DNA of 64,000 bases from NCBI RefSeq assembly GCF_017312365.1, contig NZ_BLJI01000007.1:1-64000 (forward strand), in the 5' to 3' direction. Each line of letters begins with the position of its first letter. Position 1 is the stretch's first letter. The notes below the pieces were generated by a model. It saw only the letters and a list, made by a program, of their open reading frames with translations. It was not told the origin of the DNA and ran no database searches. A program made the translations under genes and the position numbers. Source of the stretch: Chroococcus sp. FPU101. GTDB lineage: Bacteria; Cyanobacteriota; Cyanobacteriia; Cyanobacteriales; Microcystaceae. Positions 55,351 through 64,000 of the stretch are shown one piece after another.

Positions 55351-55413
55351 ACGCACCGCACTCAAAATGCGGCGGGGCAGCCCCCCGTGTCGGTTCGAGT
55401 CCGACTCCGCCCA
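55329..55413 (+). tRNA. tRNA-Leu (anticodon CAA)
   Basis: 85 bases, class II with a long variable arm. Anticodon stem CCGCA/TGCGG encloses loop CTCAAAA, giving anticodon CAA (reads UUG). The T arm is GTCGG-TTCGAGT-CCGAC. The acceptor GGGCGAA pairs with TCCGCCC except for an A-C mismatch at pair 6-67; discriminator A; CCA is not encoded. The first 22 bases overlap the end of the M48 peptidase gene. Confidence 0.95.
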
Positions 55414-55420
55414 TAAATAT

Positions 55421-56107
55421 TTAGATTGATTTTGTAATCACTAACATTTCATTGCCACCTTTTTGGAGTTCATATTGAACTTTTTCGATAAAAACCTGAT
55501 ATCCTTTGTCCGTAAATTCTCGGATAATCGCATCTAAATAAGGAGATGGTTGCAGCATCATCGTTAGTAAAGGAAAAATCCTGACTTCTTGACTTACTCT
55601 TAAGATTTCATAAAGCGATTTGAGGTGAAATTCATAACTGAGTTGATCGGAATATAAAAAGAGAAAATGAGAACACAAAGCTAATTCAAATTGAATATCT
55701 TGAAAAGCGAGAAAAGGAACCTCTTGAGTTAAATAGCGTTGTTCTTGTTTTCCTTGTTCATAATCTTCTAAAAATAGATTGAGAGCTTTAATTCTATTAT
55801 TCTTTAAACCGTCAGGAGATTGATGATATGTCCAAACCCAATCGTTAGGCGTATTTTTGACTTGCTCAATAATATTATCAACAACTGCATCAAATCTCTG
55901 TTTAATTTCATTTTTATTAAATTGATAAATTGGGTCAATTGAGGTAACCTTTATTCCTTTGCGCTTCGCTTCTGCATTAAAACTCGCAGGCCCGTCACCC
56001 ACACCTAAAATCGCTTTTTTAAAATCAGCATCGGATAAATTAAAGATTTTGCTGTATTCATCAAAAGTGCGACCAAAAGGAACAATCTGATCTAGTTTGA
56101 CAACCAT
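55421..56107 (-). CDS. SAM-dependent methyltransferase-like protein
   Basis: 228 residues. AILGVGDGPASFNAEAKRKG followed by VTSIDPIYQF matches motif I and the acidic end of the second strand of a class I methyltransferase, though motif I (GVGDGPASF) is slightly non-standard. LALCSHFLFLYSDQLSYEFH occupies the post-II region. The family occurs widely in cyanobacteria; substrate unknown. Its 3' end lies 7 bases from the tRNA-Leu gene on the opposite strand. Confidence 0.75.
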   Translation of the reverse strand: MVVKLDQIVPFGRTFDEYSKIFNLSDADFKKAILGVGDGPASFNAEAKRKGIKVTSIDPIYQFNKNEIKQRFDAVVDNIIEQVKNTPNDWVWTYHQSPDGLKNNRIKALNLFLEDYEQGKQEQRYLTQEVPFLAFQDIQFELALCSHFLFLYSDQLSYEFHLKSLYEILRVSQEVRIFPLLTMMLQPSPYLDAIIREFTDKGYQVFIEKVQYELQKGGNEMLVITKSI

Positions 56108-56150
56108 ATTTGACGCTTTTCAACACTAAAAATAATTGGGATTAGAAACA

Positions 56151-56193
56151 CAACCCCTACAAATTATATTGTAGAGGTTGGAAGTCCAAACCC
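56151..56193. repeat. compound GTAGAGGTTGG palindrome
   Basis: CAACCCCTACAA (56151-56162) pairs with TTGTAGAGGTTG (56169-56180) with one mismatch, and GGTTGG (56177-56182) can also pair with CCAAACC (56186-56192). It sits between the EF-G-like gene and the methyltransferase gene. Largest member of the GGTTTGG palindrome family in this window. Confidence 0.55.
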
Positions 56194-56206
56194 AATCAGA
56201 AGCTAT

Positions 56207-58243
56207 CTATTTATGATGTCCATTGCCATTAGTGGCTAAAATGTGATCGGTTAATCTGTCGGGGACTTCTTGTAAATGATCATATTCCCATTTAAAGAAA
56301 CCGACACCCATCGTCAGCGATCGCAACTCAACAATAAAGTTTTGCATCTCTGCTTGGGGTAAGTGTGCCATGACCTCATCCCATCCTTTCCAGTTAGATA
56401 ACCCTTCATAACCTAAAATTTGTCCACGTCGTCCACTGACTAGTTGTAAGACTCTTGAGGTATATTCAGCAGGAGCAGTCACGATCACCGAGACAACAGG
56501 TTCTAATAGAATAGGTTTACATTTTGGCATCCCTTCACTCATCGCAATACGGGCAGCCATTTTAAACGCTTGTTCCGAACTATCTACCGAATGATAAGAA
56601 CCATCAGTTAAGGTAACATCCACATCAACTACAGGGAAACCTAACGGCCCATGTGACAAATATTCCCGTACTCCGACTTCGACTCCTGGGATATACTGTC
56701 TGGGAACCACGCCCCCGACGATGGTTTCATGGAAATGGAACCCTTCCCCTCTCGGTAAAGGTTTAATTTCTAAATGAACATCTCCAAATGCACCATGACC
56801 TCCCGTTTGATGTTTATAGCGTCCGTGAGATTTAGAAACTTGACGAATTGTTTCTTTATAGGGAATGTGAGGTAAATGGGTCGTCATCGGTAAGTTGTAT
56901 TTACGACGTAAGCGATCTAAGGCAACTTGTAGATGAATTTCCCCTTGTCCCCAAAGAATGACTTCTTTAGTATCGCCGTGTTGTTCCCAATATAATGAGG
57001 GATCTTCTTCGAGTAGCTTACTCATTGCCCCACTGAGTTTGACTTCATCTTTACGGTTTTCTGGTGCGATCGCCAGTGCGTAAACGGGTTTTAAGCGATG
57101 AGCTTTGGGTAATTCGGCAACACCATTCATGTTACTAGCCGTCATGCCCGTTGTTAGTCCTTCTAAACGACCAACCGCGACTATTTCCCCGACCATTGCC
57201 TGAGTAATGGGGTGTTGTTGTTGCCCTAAAATACGATAAATGCCACCCGCACGAACCCCGTTGAGTAGCATTCCATCGGTTAATGTCCCTTGCCAAACCC
57301 TGACGAGGGAAAGGCGGCCTCCTTGTGCTGTAAAGTAAGTTTTAAGGATTTGAACGATCGTATTATGATCGGTTGTGGGGGTCAGTCCGCGACGAGAGGC
57401 GGTAATAGCAGGGGCAGGAGCTTCTTTAATCAAAGCATCTAATAGTGGGCGCACACCATAGTCTTGATCCGCAATGCCAAAGAAAACGGGTACAATTTGA
57501 TCCGCGCTAAGTTCTAGTTTGAGGTCTTGGATAATTTCGTCTTGGGGGGGATCAATGTCTTCAAGGAGTTCTTCTAAAAGATGATCGTCAAATTCGGCGA
57601 TCGTTTCTAGCATTTCTTGGCGGGCGGCGTGTTCTTCTTCTTTAAGATCGTCAGGAAGCGGGACGGGATCGGCGGGACTGCCCTGATGATAGTGGTAGGC
57701 TTGTTCGGTAATGAGATCGATATAACCAACGAGTGAGCCATTGCGATTAATTGGATATTGTAATGGAATTAAAGGACGGCTGGAAACTTCTTTGATCGCG
57801 TGAAGCACATCCATAAAATGAGCATTAGAGCGATCCATTTTATTAATAAAGAGTAAATGGGGAATTTCCCAATCATCGAGGAATTTGAGGAGAGGGGCTA
57901 AGGTTAAGACTCGCTCAATCACTGGCTCACAAACAATAATAGCGGCTCCTGCACCAACTAGCGCATTATAGGTTTCCTGTGCAAATTCAATTGAGCCTGG
58001 ACAGTCGAGAAAAGTAAAGTTAATATCTTGGTAAGTGGTACTAGCGGTAGAGACTTCCACACTCATCTGACGTTCTTTAGCTTCGGGTGAACTGTCTCCA
58101 ATGGTGTTACCTTCTGTGACTTTTCCTTTGCGCGTAATGGCTCCAGTCAGAAATAGAAGGCTTTCGAGTAATGTGGTTTTACCGCTAGAATAAGGGCCGA
58201 CAATGGCCACATTACGGGTGTTTTCTATGGCATTTTGGTTCAT
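56207..58243 (-). CDS. EF-G-like translational GTPase (paralogue)
   Basis: 678 residues with EF-G domains I-V. G1 is GPYSSGKTT, G3 is DCPGSIEF and G4 is INKMD. Domain IV/V stretches (GGHGAFGDVHLEIKPLPRGE, GFPVVDVDVTLTDGSYHSVD, GRRGQILGYE) are normal. The canonical G3 of EF-G is DTPGHVDF: here the Thr is Cys and the catalytic His is Ser, and G1 lacks the usual HIDAGKTT. It is therefore a divergent EF-G, comparable to FusA2-type proteins that also lack this His. No ribosomal gene cluster surrounds it. A role in ribosome rescue or stress translation is possible but unproven. Confidence 0.85.
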   Translation of the reverse strand: MNQNAIENTRNVAIVGPYSSGKTTLLESLLFLTGAITRKGKVTEGNTIGDSSPEAKERQMSVEVSTASTTYQDINFTFLDCPGSIEFAQETYNALVGAGAAIIVCEPVIERVLTLAPLLKFLDDWEIPHLLFINKMDRSNAHFMDVLHAIKEVSSRPLIPLQYPINRNGSLVGYIDLITEQAYHYHQGSPADPVPLPDDLKEEEHAARQEMLETIAEFDDHLLEELLEDIDPPQDEIIQDLKLELSADQIVPVFFGIADQDYGVRPLLDALIKEAPAPAITASRRGLTPTTDHNTIVQILKTYFTAQGGRLSLVRVWQGTLTDGMLLNGVRAGGIYRILGQQQHPITQAMVGEIVAVGRLEGLTTGMTASNMNGVAELPKAHRLKPVYALAIAPENRKDEVKLSGAMSKLLEEDPSLYWEQHGDTKEVILWGQGEIHLQVALDRLRRKYNLPMTTHLPHIPYKETIRQVSKSHGRYKHQTGGHGAFGDVHLEIKPLPRGEGFHFHETIVGGVVPRQYIPGVEVGVREYLSHGPLGFPVVDVDVTLTDGSYHSVDSSEQAFKMAARIAMSEGMPKCKPILLEPVVSVIVTAPAEYTSRVLQLVSGRRGQILGYEGLSNWKGWDEVMAHLPQAEMQNFIVELRSLTMGVGFFKWEYDHLQEVPDRLTDHILATNGNGHHK

Positions 58244-58985
58244 CTGATTTACCCCAAGAATACATTAAGAGAACATTGGCTCAACACTGCTTGTTTTTGT
58301 CCCAATTCGCCAAGATTCAGTGTTAAACTCTTAGAGAAATGATCCCATATGAATTTTTCTCTATGATTTGAAGAGTAGCGCATTTGTGGGTAATTAGAAC
58401 AATATTGCAACTTCTCTTAAAGCAATTTTCATCTATTGTTAACTAAGTTAAATCAAGATTAAGTTTTGAAAATAAAGATGTAGTTATATCAGTCTTTTTC
58501 AATTAGATTAAAGTTAAAATATTTTTAATTCATTTACTATTAAATTTTAATACTGTGTTTTAAAATACAAATTAAGTTCTTTGTGAAAATCACTGCTTTA
58601 TGTGAATTTACGGAATTCTCTACCCTAGTAATAACAAGAGTTTGTTGCCTATTTCCGTAGTTTCAACGATGCTAATGATTATTAATTTTTGTTATTCTCA
58701 AAAGTATTGAATTGATATGATTAATAGATATTTGAGGAGCTAATTAATTTAAAATTACTTTTCAATCATGGAAATACATTAGTATTTTAGTGCATTTAAT
58801 CAAATTGGGAATAGAGAGAATGGCTTACCGTTAAGAATATCCATATCAAGCATAATCAATCGGAATTCGGGTGCAAACAAATGATAACAAAATTGTTTAG
58901 ACTTTTCTTGAGTCTTGCAGGTTATCTATTGTCATATTGCCTAAGTTTTTGATCTATCCCTTACCAAAAAACATCTAATACACTC
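58244..58985. other. 742-base intergenic region before the taxis operon
   Basis: AT-rich spacer between divergent genes (EF-G-like, minus; PatA-type regulator, plus). I found no tRNA, strong hairpin or supported gene. A 23-codon hydrophobic frame at 58881-58952 has no ribosome site. The promoter of the taxis operon presumably lies in its right half. Confidence 0.4.
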
Positions 58986-60350
58986 ATGACTGAGCAAATT
59001 ACTACTCCTGCCGAGTGTTTGCAGCTAATCTCACAAAAAAACAAAACAGGTTGTTTAATTATTACTGATCCAAAAGATCTATCCATTCAATGGAAACTCT
59101 ATCTAAATCAAGGACAGATTAATTATGCTACCAGTTTAGTCGGTCAACAAGAAAGACTTACCTATTTAGGTCAAAAATTTAAAGCCCCTTTAAACTTTTT
59201 GCGTCCTGACTCTGAAATGGCGGAATATCAGGAGATTTGTAATTATTGGCTAACTCAAAAATTGCCGATTATCGAGCTACAACAATTATGTCTTAAACTT
59301 ACACAAGAAACCTTAATACAGGTATCAGCTTTAGAACAAACTTCAATTACATTTTTACCCAATAATCAGTTACAGCCGACTATACTTAACTATTCTTGGC
59401 GGGACTTTTTAGCGCAATTTCAGGCTTCAATTAATCACTGGAAACAACTAAGAACTGAAATTGCCTCACCTTTTATCCGTCTGTGTTTAGATTCTCAAAA
59501 AATATTCCACTTTTATAAAGCTTGGCAAATTTGGAGCAAAGAGCGAGAATTTTTAACCGTTTTTGGAACACAATCTCTTTCAGCATGGCTACAAAGTTTA
59601 GCACAAAAAAAATGTTTGTATGAGATAGCGACTCAAATGCAAGTTTGTCCTTTAACCCTTGGTTTAAAACTTCAACCTTTGGTCAAAATGGGAGCGATTC
59701 AAATTTTTCCCTTTCAAGAAACCACTACAGAAACAAACCTCATCACGACGAGTCAACCCCAATTAACGAACAAAACAATTATCTCAACTCAACCTTATAA
59801 GCTAAATGAACCAAATACAATAGCACTTTCTAGAACGCTTAATCATCAACCAGAAAAGTCGGTCATTTTAAGAAATACGTCAACTGCAATCGTTGAAAAA
59901 AAAGACACTCACACCAGTTCTTTAGAGAATAGCTTTAAACAAAATAATTTTTCACGGCATCGTGACGGTTCACCACCTTGTATCGTCTGTATTGATGATA
60001 GTAAAACTGTACAACAACAAGTAACTAGAACTCTTTCTACTGTAGGGTATCAAGTGATATCAATTACTGAGCCTGCATCAGCTTTAACGGTCTTAGTTCG
60101 ACACAAACCCGTTTTGATTTTGCTAGATATCAATATGCCAGAGATTAACGGTTATGAGTTGTGCCAAATGTTAAATCGTTCTCGCATTCTTAAAGATATT
60201 CCAGTTGTCATGTTGACAGGACGCGAAGGACTTGTGGATCGTTTGCGGGCTAAGTTTATTGGGGTTAGTGAATATTTAACTAAACCGTTTGATCCGAATG
60301 AATTAATTGAAGTAGTACACAGATTAACAGCACTTTCCTGTTCAATATAA
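58986..60350 (+). CDS. PatA-type response regulator (PilG/TaxP-like)
   Basis: 454 residues. The N-terminal about 240 residues form the PATAN/DUF4388 region found in cyanobacterial PatA proteins (CLQLISQKNKTGCLIITDPK, LYLNQGQINYATSLVGQQER). A low-complexity Thr/Ser/Asn/Gln linker follows (about 250-330). The C-terminal CheY-like receiver (about 335-454) has acidic pair DD in IVCIDDSK, phosphoacceptor Asp381 (LLLDINMP) and Lys in YLTKPFDPNE. Regulators of this type control pilus-based phototaxis. It heads the operon patA-type/cheY/cheW/mcp, which matches Synechocystis pilG-pilH-pilI-pilJ. Confidence 0.88.
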   Translation: MTEQITTPAECLQLISQKNKTGCLIITDPKDLSIQWKLYLNQGQINYATSLVGQQERLTYLGQKFKAPLNFLRPDSEMAEYQEICNYWLTQKLPIIELQQLCLKLTQETLIQVSALEQTSITFLPNNQLQPTILNYSWRDFLAQFQASINHWKQLRTEIASPFIRLCLDSQKIFHFYKAWQIWSKEREFLTVFGTQSLSAWLQSLAQKKCLYEIATQMQVCPLTLGLKLQPLVKMGAIQIFPFQETTTETNLITTSQPQLTNKTIISTQPYKLNEPNTIALSRTLNHQPEKSVILRNTSTAIVEKKDTHTSSLENSFKQNNFSRHRDGSPPCIVCIDDSKTVQQQVTRTLSTVGYQVISITEPASALTVLVRHKPVLILLDINMPEINGYELCQMLNRSRILKDIPVVMLTGREGLVDRLRAKFIGVSEYLTKPFDPNELIEVVHRLTALSCSI

Positions 60351-60416
60351 TTTTTTTGATGAATTAGGGAATATTAATACTAAGACGTATTGTATATATA
60401 ACAAGTAAGAAGCTTT

Positions 60417-60782
60417 ATGAAATCCATTCTAGTGGTTGAAGATACTCAAGCAGAACGTTTACTAATTTCTGCTTTATTAACTCATGCAGGATTTACAGTA
60501 TCGGTCACTGATAGTTCAGAATCAGCTTGGGAATGGCTACACAACAATCCTCAACCCGATCTAATTTTGCTTGATATTATTATGCCTGGTGAAAGTGGTC
60601 TTGATCTATGTCGTAAAATTCGCGCTCATGAGAACTGGCAAAATCTACCAATTTTATTTTGTAGTTCAAAAGCAGAAGATTTTGATCGGTTTTGGGCCCT
60701 GCGACAAGGTGGCAACGACTATATTACAAAACCATTTGTTCCTCAACAACTCGTTGATACAGTTGAACGTTATGTTAATTGA
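60417..60782 (+). CDS. pilH: CheY-like response regulator (PilH-like)
   Basis: 121 residues, a lone receiver. The acidic pair is at VEDT (Asp9 with Glu8), the phosphoacceptor is Asp53 in LLDIIMPGESG, the Thr/Ser position lies in LFCSSKAED and the Lys in YITKPF. No output domain. By position it corresponds to PilH of the pil taxis cluster and should take phosphate from a CheA encoded elsewhere, probably just beyond the window. Next gene begins 20 bases after the stop. Confidence 0.88.
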   Translation: MKSILVVEDTQAERLLISALLTHAGFTVSVTDSSESAWEWLHNNPQPDLILLDIIMPGESGLDLCRKIRAHENWQNLPILFCSSKAEDFDRFWALRQGGNDYITKPFVPQQLVDTVERYVN

Positions 60783-60802
60783 ACTGATTGCTAAAAACTC
60801 TT

Positions 60803-61276
60803 ATGAACCCAGAATATTTCAGTTTTCAATTAGCGGACGCGCTCCGAATCGCTCTACCGTTGCCTCATGTTGAAAAAATTATTCAGATTCCACAACAGCA
60901 AATTTGTCCTCTTCCTGGAATGGCTTCTTATTGGGCTGGAATCACCAATTATCAAGGTTCACTACTCTGGATTTTAGACAGTGAGCAATTTTTTGATTTA
61001 ACGCCTACTCCTTCTATCAAAAAATCGAGTTGGACTTTGATTGTGATCACGCTTCAAACACTTGAAATGCGACGACGAATCGCCCTCAGTGCTAAAGCGT
61101 TGAATGGTATTTTATCGCTAGATCTAGATAATTCTTCTTTCTTTCCTCTCTCACCTCAGTTTAAAAATTTATTTACTACCTCAATTATTTTAGAAGAAGA
61201 AATCATTTTAGTTTTAGACACAGACTCTTTTTTTTCTAGCTTATCTACCTCAAATTTTGGCTTGATTAATGTTTAG
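60803..61276 (+). CDS. pilI: CheW-like adaptor (PilI-like)
   Basis: 157 residues from the ATG at 60803 (a TTG at 60788 is possible). It has the CheW fold pattern: FQLADALRIALPLPHVEKII, LPGMASYWAGITNYQGSLLW and a C-terminal strand with EEIILVLDTDSFF. The match is weak at the sequence level, as is usual for pil-type CheW proteins. It should link the receptor encoded next to a CheA kinase. Confidence 0.82.
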   Translation: MNPEYFSFQLADALRIALPLPHVEKIIQIPQQQICPLPGMASYWAGITNYQGSLLWILDSEQFFDLTPTPSIKKSSWTLIVITLQTLEMRRRIALSAKALNGILSLDLDNSSFFPLSPQFKNLFTTSIILEEEIILVLDTDSFFSSLSTSNFGLINV

Positions 61277-61318
61277 TTAATCAGTTCCTATTTTTTACTT
61301 TGTTACGGATTCAATTTC

Positions 61319-63937
61319 ATGTTAGATACTTCAACCAATTCTCAATTATCAAATCAAACTGATTCTAACCTAACCTATCGAGGATCTATGTACAGCCAAA
61401 CAAAGCCTGTTAATGATAATAGTGTTGATTTAGCAAATGAATGTATTAATAAAATTTTAGCGGCGGGTAATCTTGAAAAATCGGGTGATCTAACTGGTGC
61501 GATCGCGCTCTATCAAGAAGTCATCGAACTTGATACCAGTGGGAACTATAGTGCAGTTGCTCAAAAAACCATTGAAGCTTTAACAAAACAACTAGAAACC
61601 ATTGAGAGTGTTTTTACTCTCGCGCCATCAGAAACGCTTGATTCTAAAGTTATTGATTCTGAAGTTGCTAAAAAACCTCTCATACAACGTTGGCTACAAC
61701 GGTTTTATGATCTACCCATTCGGACAAAACAACTCGCAACATTATTACCTTTAGAATTGCTGTCTGTTTTAGGAACCGTTGGTGTCGGTTCTTATCTGAT
61801 CGTCAATAATGGTCAAGCCCAATTACTCCAACAAGCCAAATCTGAATTAGCCGTTTTAGAGATTAACTACAAAGTTAAGATGAATCAAATGTTTTTTGGT
61901 TTTGGTGGTATGGCCACTAATCCAGCAGTTATTAACGCGGCATCCAATAGCTTACCTAACTCATCAGTAACAAGTACATTACGCTTTGAATTATGGAATC
62001 GTAAGATTGAAATTGCTACATTAGTGGATAAAAAAAAGCGCATTGTAGCATCTTCTAGTTTACCGCGTTTTGGTACACTTTATGATCCACATGAGTTAGT
62101 AACAAAAGCCTTATCATCGGGTGAACAAATCATCAGTACAGAAACCATTTCTTATAATGAATTGGCTAAAGATAGTCCTCGTTTGGCTCAACTTCGAGCG
62201 CAAGAATTAGGAATCGATCCAGCAACTAAACCTAATTTTGTTATTCGCTATGTAGTAACACCCGTTCGTGCTTTAAATTCCCAGATTGTTGGGGCTTTAA
62301 TTTCTGGAGATATTGTTAAATCGCCGATTGCAACTAATACGGTTAATGCTTTTGAGAGTGGATATAGTGCCGTTTATTTAGCTCAACCCAATCAAACTTT
62401 TAAATTAGTGACCTCTGTAGTTAAAGCTAATTCTGCGCAAATGGATACTAATAATCTAACCATTTCTAACAATCCCATTTTAAAGGAGGCGATTACAGCA
62501 AAAGACGGTCAAATTGTCACAGGGAGAGCCAAGCTAAACAATAAACCCTATACTCTAGCCGCTAAAGCAGTCAGAGACAATCACGGTGTACCAGTGGCAG
62601 TTTTAGTACGCGGAACTTCTGAAGAGGGTTTAAATGCACTGATTTTCAATAGTTTAGCCCTACAAGGATTAGTTTTAGCTTTAGCATTGGCTCTCGGTCT
62701 TGCTTTAATCTATTTATTAGCACGCACGATCGTTAATCCCATTGAAAAATTACAGAAAGTTACCGAAGCCTTTGCATCTGGCGATCGTCAAAAACGAGCC
62801 GAAGCTTTTTCCCAAGATGAGATCGGTCAATTAACGAATACTTTTAACACATTAGCGGATAACATTGTTATCTCAGAAAGTTCCCTCGCCGAACAAGCTA
62901 AACAACAAGAATTTGAAGCTAATAAACAACGCCAAGAGAAAGAAAGCTTACAAAAAGAAGTCGTAAGATTACTTCTTGAAATTGAAGAGGCACAAAGAGG
63001 AAACTTAACGGTTAGAGGAAAAGTGACTGAGGGTGTTGTTGGCTCAATTGCCGACGCATTTAATACAACCATTAGCAAACTACGGGATTTAGTCTTGCAG
63101 GTTCAAGTCGTCTCTAACCAAATGAATGAACTTTCGCAAAACGGTTCAACGTCAGTCCGTCATTTATCCGAAGCCGCTTCTACACAATCGGGTGAAATTA
63201 ATCAAGCCTTACAAACCGTTGCAGAGATCAATACATCAATCCAAACCGTTGCAGAATCAGCCACCGAAGCCGCTAAAATTGCTCGTCAAGCCTCCTCAGA
63301 AGCCACTGAAGGCGATTTAGCAATGGATAAAACCGTCAATAGTATCGAAACGATTCGGACAACCGTCGCTAGTACCGCCAAAAAAGTGAAACATCTTGCT
63401 GAATCGTCGCAAGAAATCTCGCAAATTGTCGAAATTATTTCAGGAATTTCCGAAAAAACGAACTTACTGGCTTTTAATGCCTCTGTAGAAGCAGCACGGG
63501 CGGGCGAAAATGGACAAGGTTTTCGGGTTGTTGCTGAAGAAGTTCGTCGTTTGGCTGACCGAGTGACGGAACAAACTAAAGAAATTCAAAACCTAATTTA
63601 CAATATTCAGCAAGAGACAGCGACCGTATTACAAGCAATGGAACAAAGTACGAGTGCGGTTGTGACAGGTACAGAATTCGCTTTACAAACGAAACAGATT
63701 TTACAAGGAATTGCCGCAACTAGCCAACAAATCGACACCTATCTCCAAGAAATTTCGAGTAGTACCACGATGCAAACTGAGGCATCACAACAGGTGAATC
63801 AAACGATGGAAGATGTGAGCGCGATCGCGATAACAACCTCATTAGAAGCGCAAGATGTGGTGAACTCATTACAAACCTTGGTCGAACAAGCCAAAGCACT
63901 GCAATCATCGATCGCTCAGTTCCAGTTGCAGTCCTAA
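61319..63937 (+). CDS. pilJ: methyl-accepting chemotaxis protein (PilJ-like) with an N-terminal TPR-like cytoplasmic segment
   Basis: 872 residues. Residues 40-100 contain a TPR-like unit ([31 protein letters not shown]). TM1 lies near 148-168 ([20 protein letters not shown]), then a periplasmic sensor domain (about 170-440), TM2 (about 442-468, [20 protein letters not shown]), a HAMP domain ([20 protein letters not shown]) and a second HAMP-like helix pair. The signalling tip is [34 protein letters not shown]. It is the receptor of the pil-type taxis operon. An output kinase gene is expected just to the right. Confidence 0.9.
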   Translation: MLDTSTNSQLSNQTDSNLTYRGSMYSQTKPVNDNSVDLANECINKILAAGNLEKSGDLTGAIALYQEVIELDTSGNYSAVAQKTIEALTKQLETIESVFTLAPSETLDSKVIDSEVAKKPLIQRWLQRFYDLPIRTKQLATLLPLELLSVLGTVGVGSYLIVNNGQAQLLQQAKSELAVLEINYKVKMNQMFFGFGGMATNPAVINAASNSLPNSSVTSTLRFELWNRKIEIATLVDKKKRIVASSSLPRFGTLYDPHELVTKALSSGEQIISTETISYNELAKDSPRLAQLRAQELGIDPATKPNFVIRYVVTPVRALNSQIVGALISGDIVKSPIATNTVNAFESGYSAVYLAQPNQTFKLVTSVVKANSAQMDTNNLTISNNPILKEAITAKDGQIVTGRAKLNNKPYTLAAKAVRDNHGVPVAVLVRGTSEEGLNALIFNSLALQGLVLALALALGLALIYLLARTIVNPIEKLQKVTEAFASGDRQKRAEAFSQDEIGQLTNTFNTLADNIVISESSLAEQAKQQEFEANKQRQEKESLQKEVVRLLLEIEEAQRGNLTVRGKVTEGVVGSIADAFNTTISKLRDLVLQVQVVSNQMNELSQNGSTSVRHLSEAASTQSGEINQALQTVAEINTSIQTVAESATEAAKIARQASSEATEGDLAMDKTVNSIETIRTTVASTAKKVKHLAESSQEISQIVEIISGISEKTNLLAFNASVEAARAGENGQGFRVVAEEVRRLADRVTEQTKEIQNLIYNIQQETATVLQAMEQSTSAVVTGTEFALQTKQILQGIAATSQQIDTYLQEISSSTTMQTEASQQVNQTMEDVSAIAITTSLEAQDVVNSLQTLVEQAKALQSSIAQFQLQS

Positions 63938-63975
63938 TTCTTTTAATTTATTTAATGATCTTGCCCTAAATTCCT

Positions 63976-64000
63976 ATGATTCAGTTAGATGAAGCAACTC
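63976..64000 (+). CDS. start of the next gene in the taxis operon (cut by the window edge)
   Basis: An ATG at 63976 opens a frame (MIQLDEAT) that runs off the window 38 bases after the MCP stop. Position suggests a further taxis gene, but eight codons cannot identify it. Confidence 0.3.

Noticed and set aside
58881-58952. 23-codon hydrophobic frame before the taxis operon
   Set aside because: No Shine-Dalgarno and an AT-rich setting where short hydrophobic frames arise by chance.

Overview
The window comes from a cyanobacterium. It carries psb27 and a Ycf37-like photosystem assembly factor, an IctB-family gene, NTRC (a thioredoxin reductase-thioredoxin fusion), a GroEL2-type chaperonin behind a CIRCE element, a PatA-type taxis regulator, and a very high density of the octamer GCGATCGC (HIP1). 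The AT-rich intergenic DNA and the gene content suggest a unicellular Chroococcales-type strain (Cyanothece/Crocosphaera/Gloeothece-like). That genus-level statement is inference. No insertion sequence, prophage or CRISPR array was seen.

Layout. 1-7.9 kb (+): a truncated Tyr/Gly-rich secreted protein, a pilin-like secreted protein, a MarC-family membrane protein, then an envelope run: outer-membrane barrel, DUF1400 alpha/beta hydrolase, DUF2808 protein, an orphan family-1 solute-binding lipoprotein and an MscS channel whose first codons touch it. 8-16.6 kb: NTRC, then on the minus strand GroEL with CIRCE, a MarR-EmrA-EmrB efflux operon, a cytochrome b-type membrane protein and FabG. 16.6-24.7 kb: an AT-rich stretch holding a probable 36-residue membrane peptide gene, a prohibitin-like protein converging on a LysR regulator, small membrane proteins, a Crp/Fnr regulator, an APC permease and a CadD-type transporter. 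24.7-31.4 kb: psb27, a saccharopine dehydrogenase-like oxidoreductase, ictB, sulfiredoxin, a GNAT enzyme, prepilin peptidase and accD. 31.5-38.4 kb: a giant repeat-bearing membrane protein split by a one-base frameshift, treY, and a phytanoyl-CoA dioxygenase-like gene cut by an in-frame amber codon. 38.9-43.7 kb: the cell-shape cluster mreBCD plus a class A penicillin-binding protein. 43.7-49.9 kb: Ycf37-like protein, a solute-binding protein, UbiX, a HEAT-repeat protein, Hsp33, IspF and a ScyD/ScyE-like beta-propeller. 50-53.5 kb: an ABC transporter of the nitrate/bicarbonate family. 53.6-58.2 kb: SufA-like protein, a TPR protein, an M48 peptidase that runs into tRNA-Leu(CAA), a methyltransferase-like protein and an EF-G paralogue. 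59-64 kb: a pil-type chemotaxis operon (PatA-type regulator, CheY, CheW, MCP), continuing past the window edge.

The most striking element is the control region of the 50-kb ABC transporter. An exact NtcA site (GTA-N8-TAC) lies 22 nt before a TAN3T -10 box, and the resulting leader contains a c-di-AMP (ydaO-type) riboswitch. The operon should therefore read nitrogen status (2-oxoglutarate via NtcA) at initiation and c-di-AMP in its leader. Its gene order (permease, solute-binding protein, ATPase) also differs from the classical nrtABCD and cmpABCD operons.

Two genes look freshly broken (frameshift near 32631, amber codon at 37645-37647). Several families of short palindromes punctuate the gene ends.
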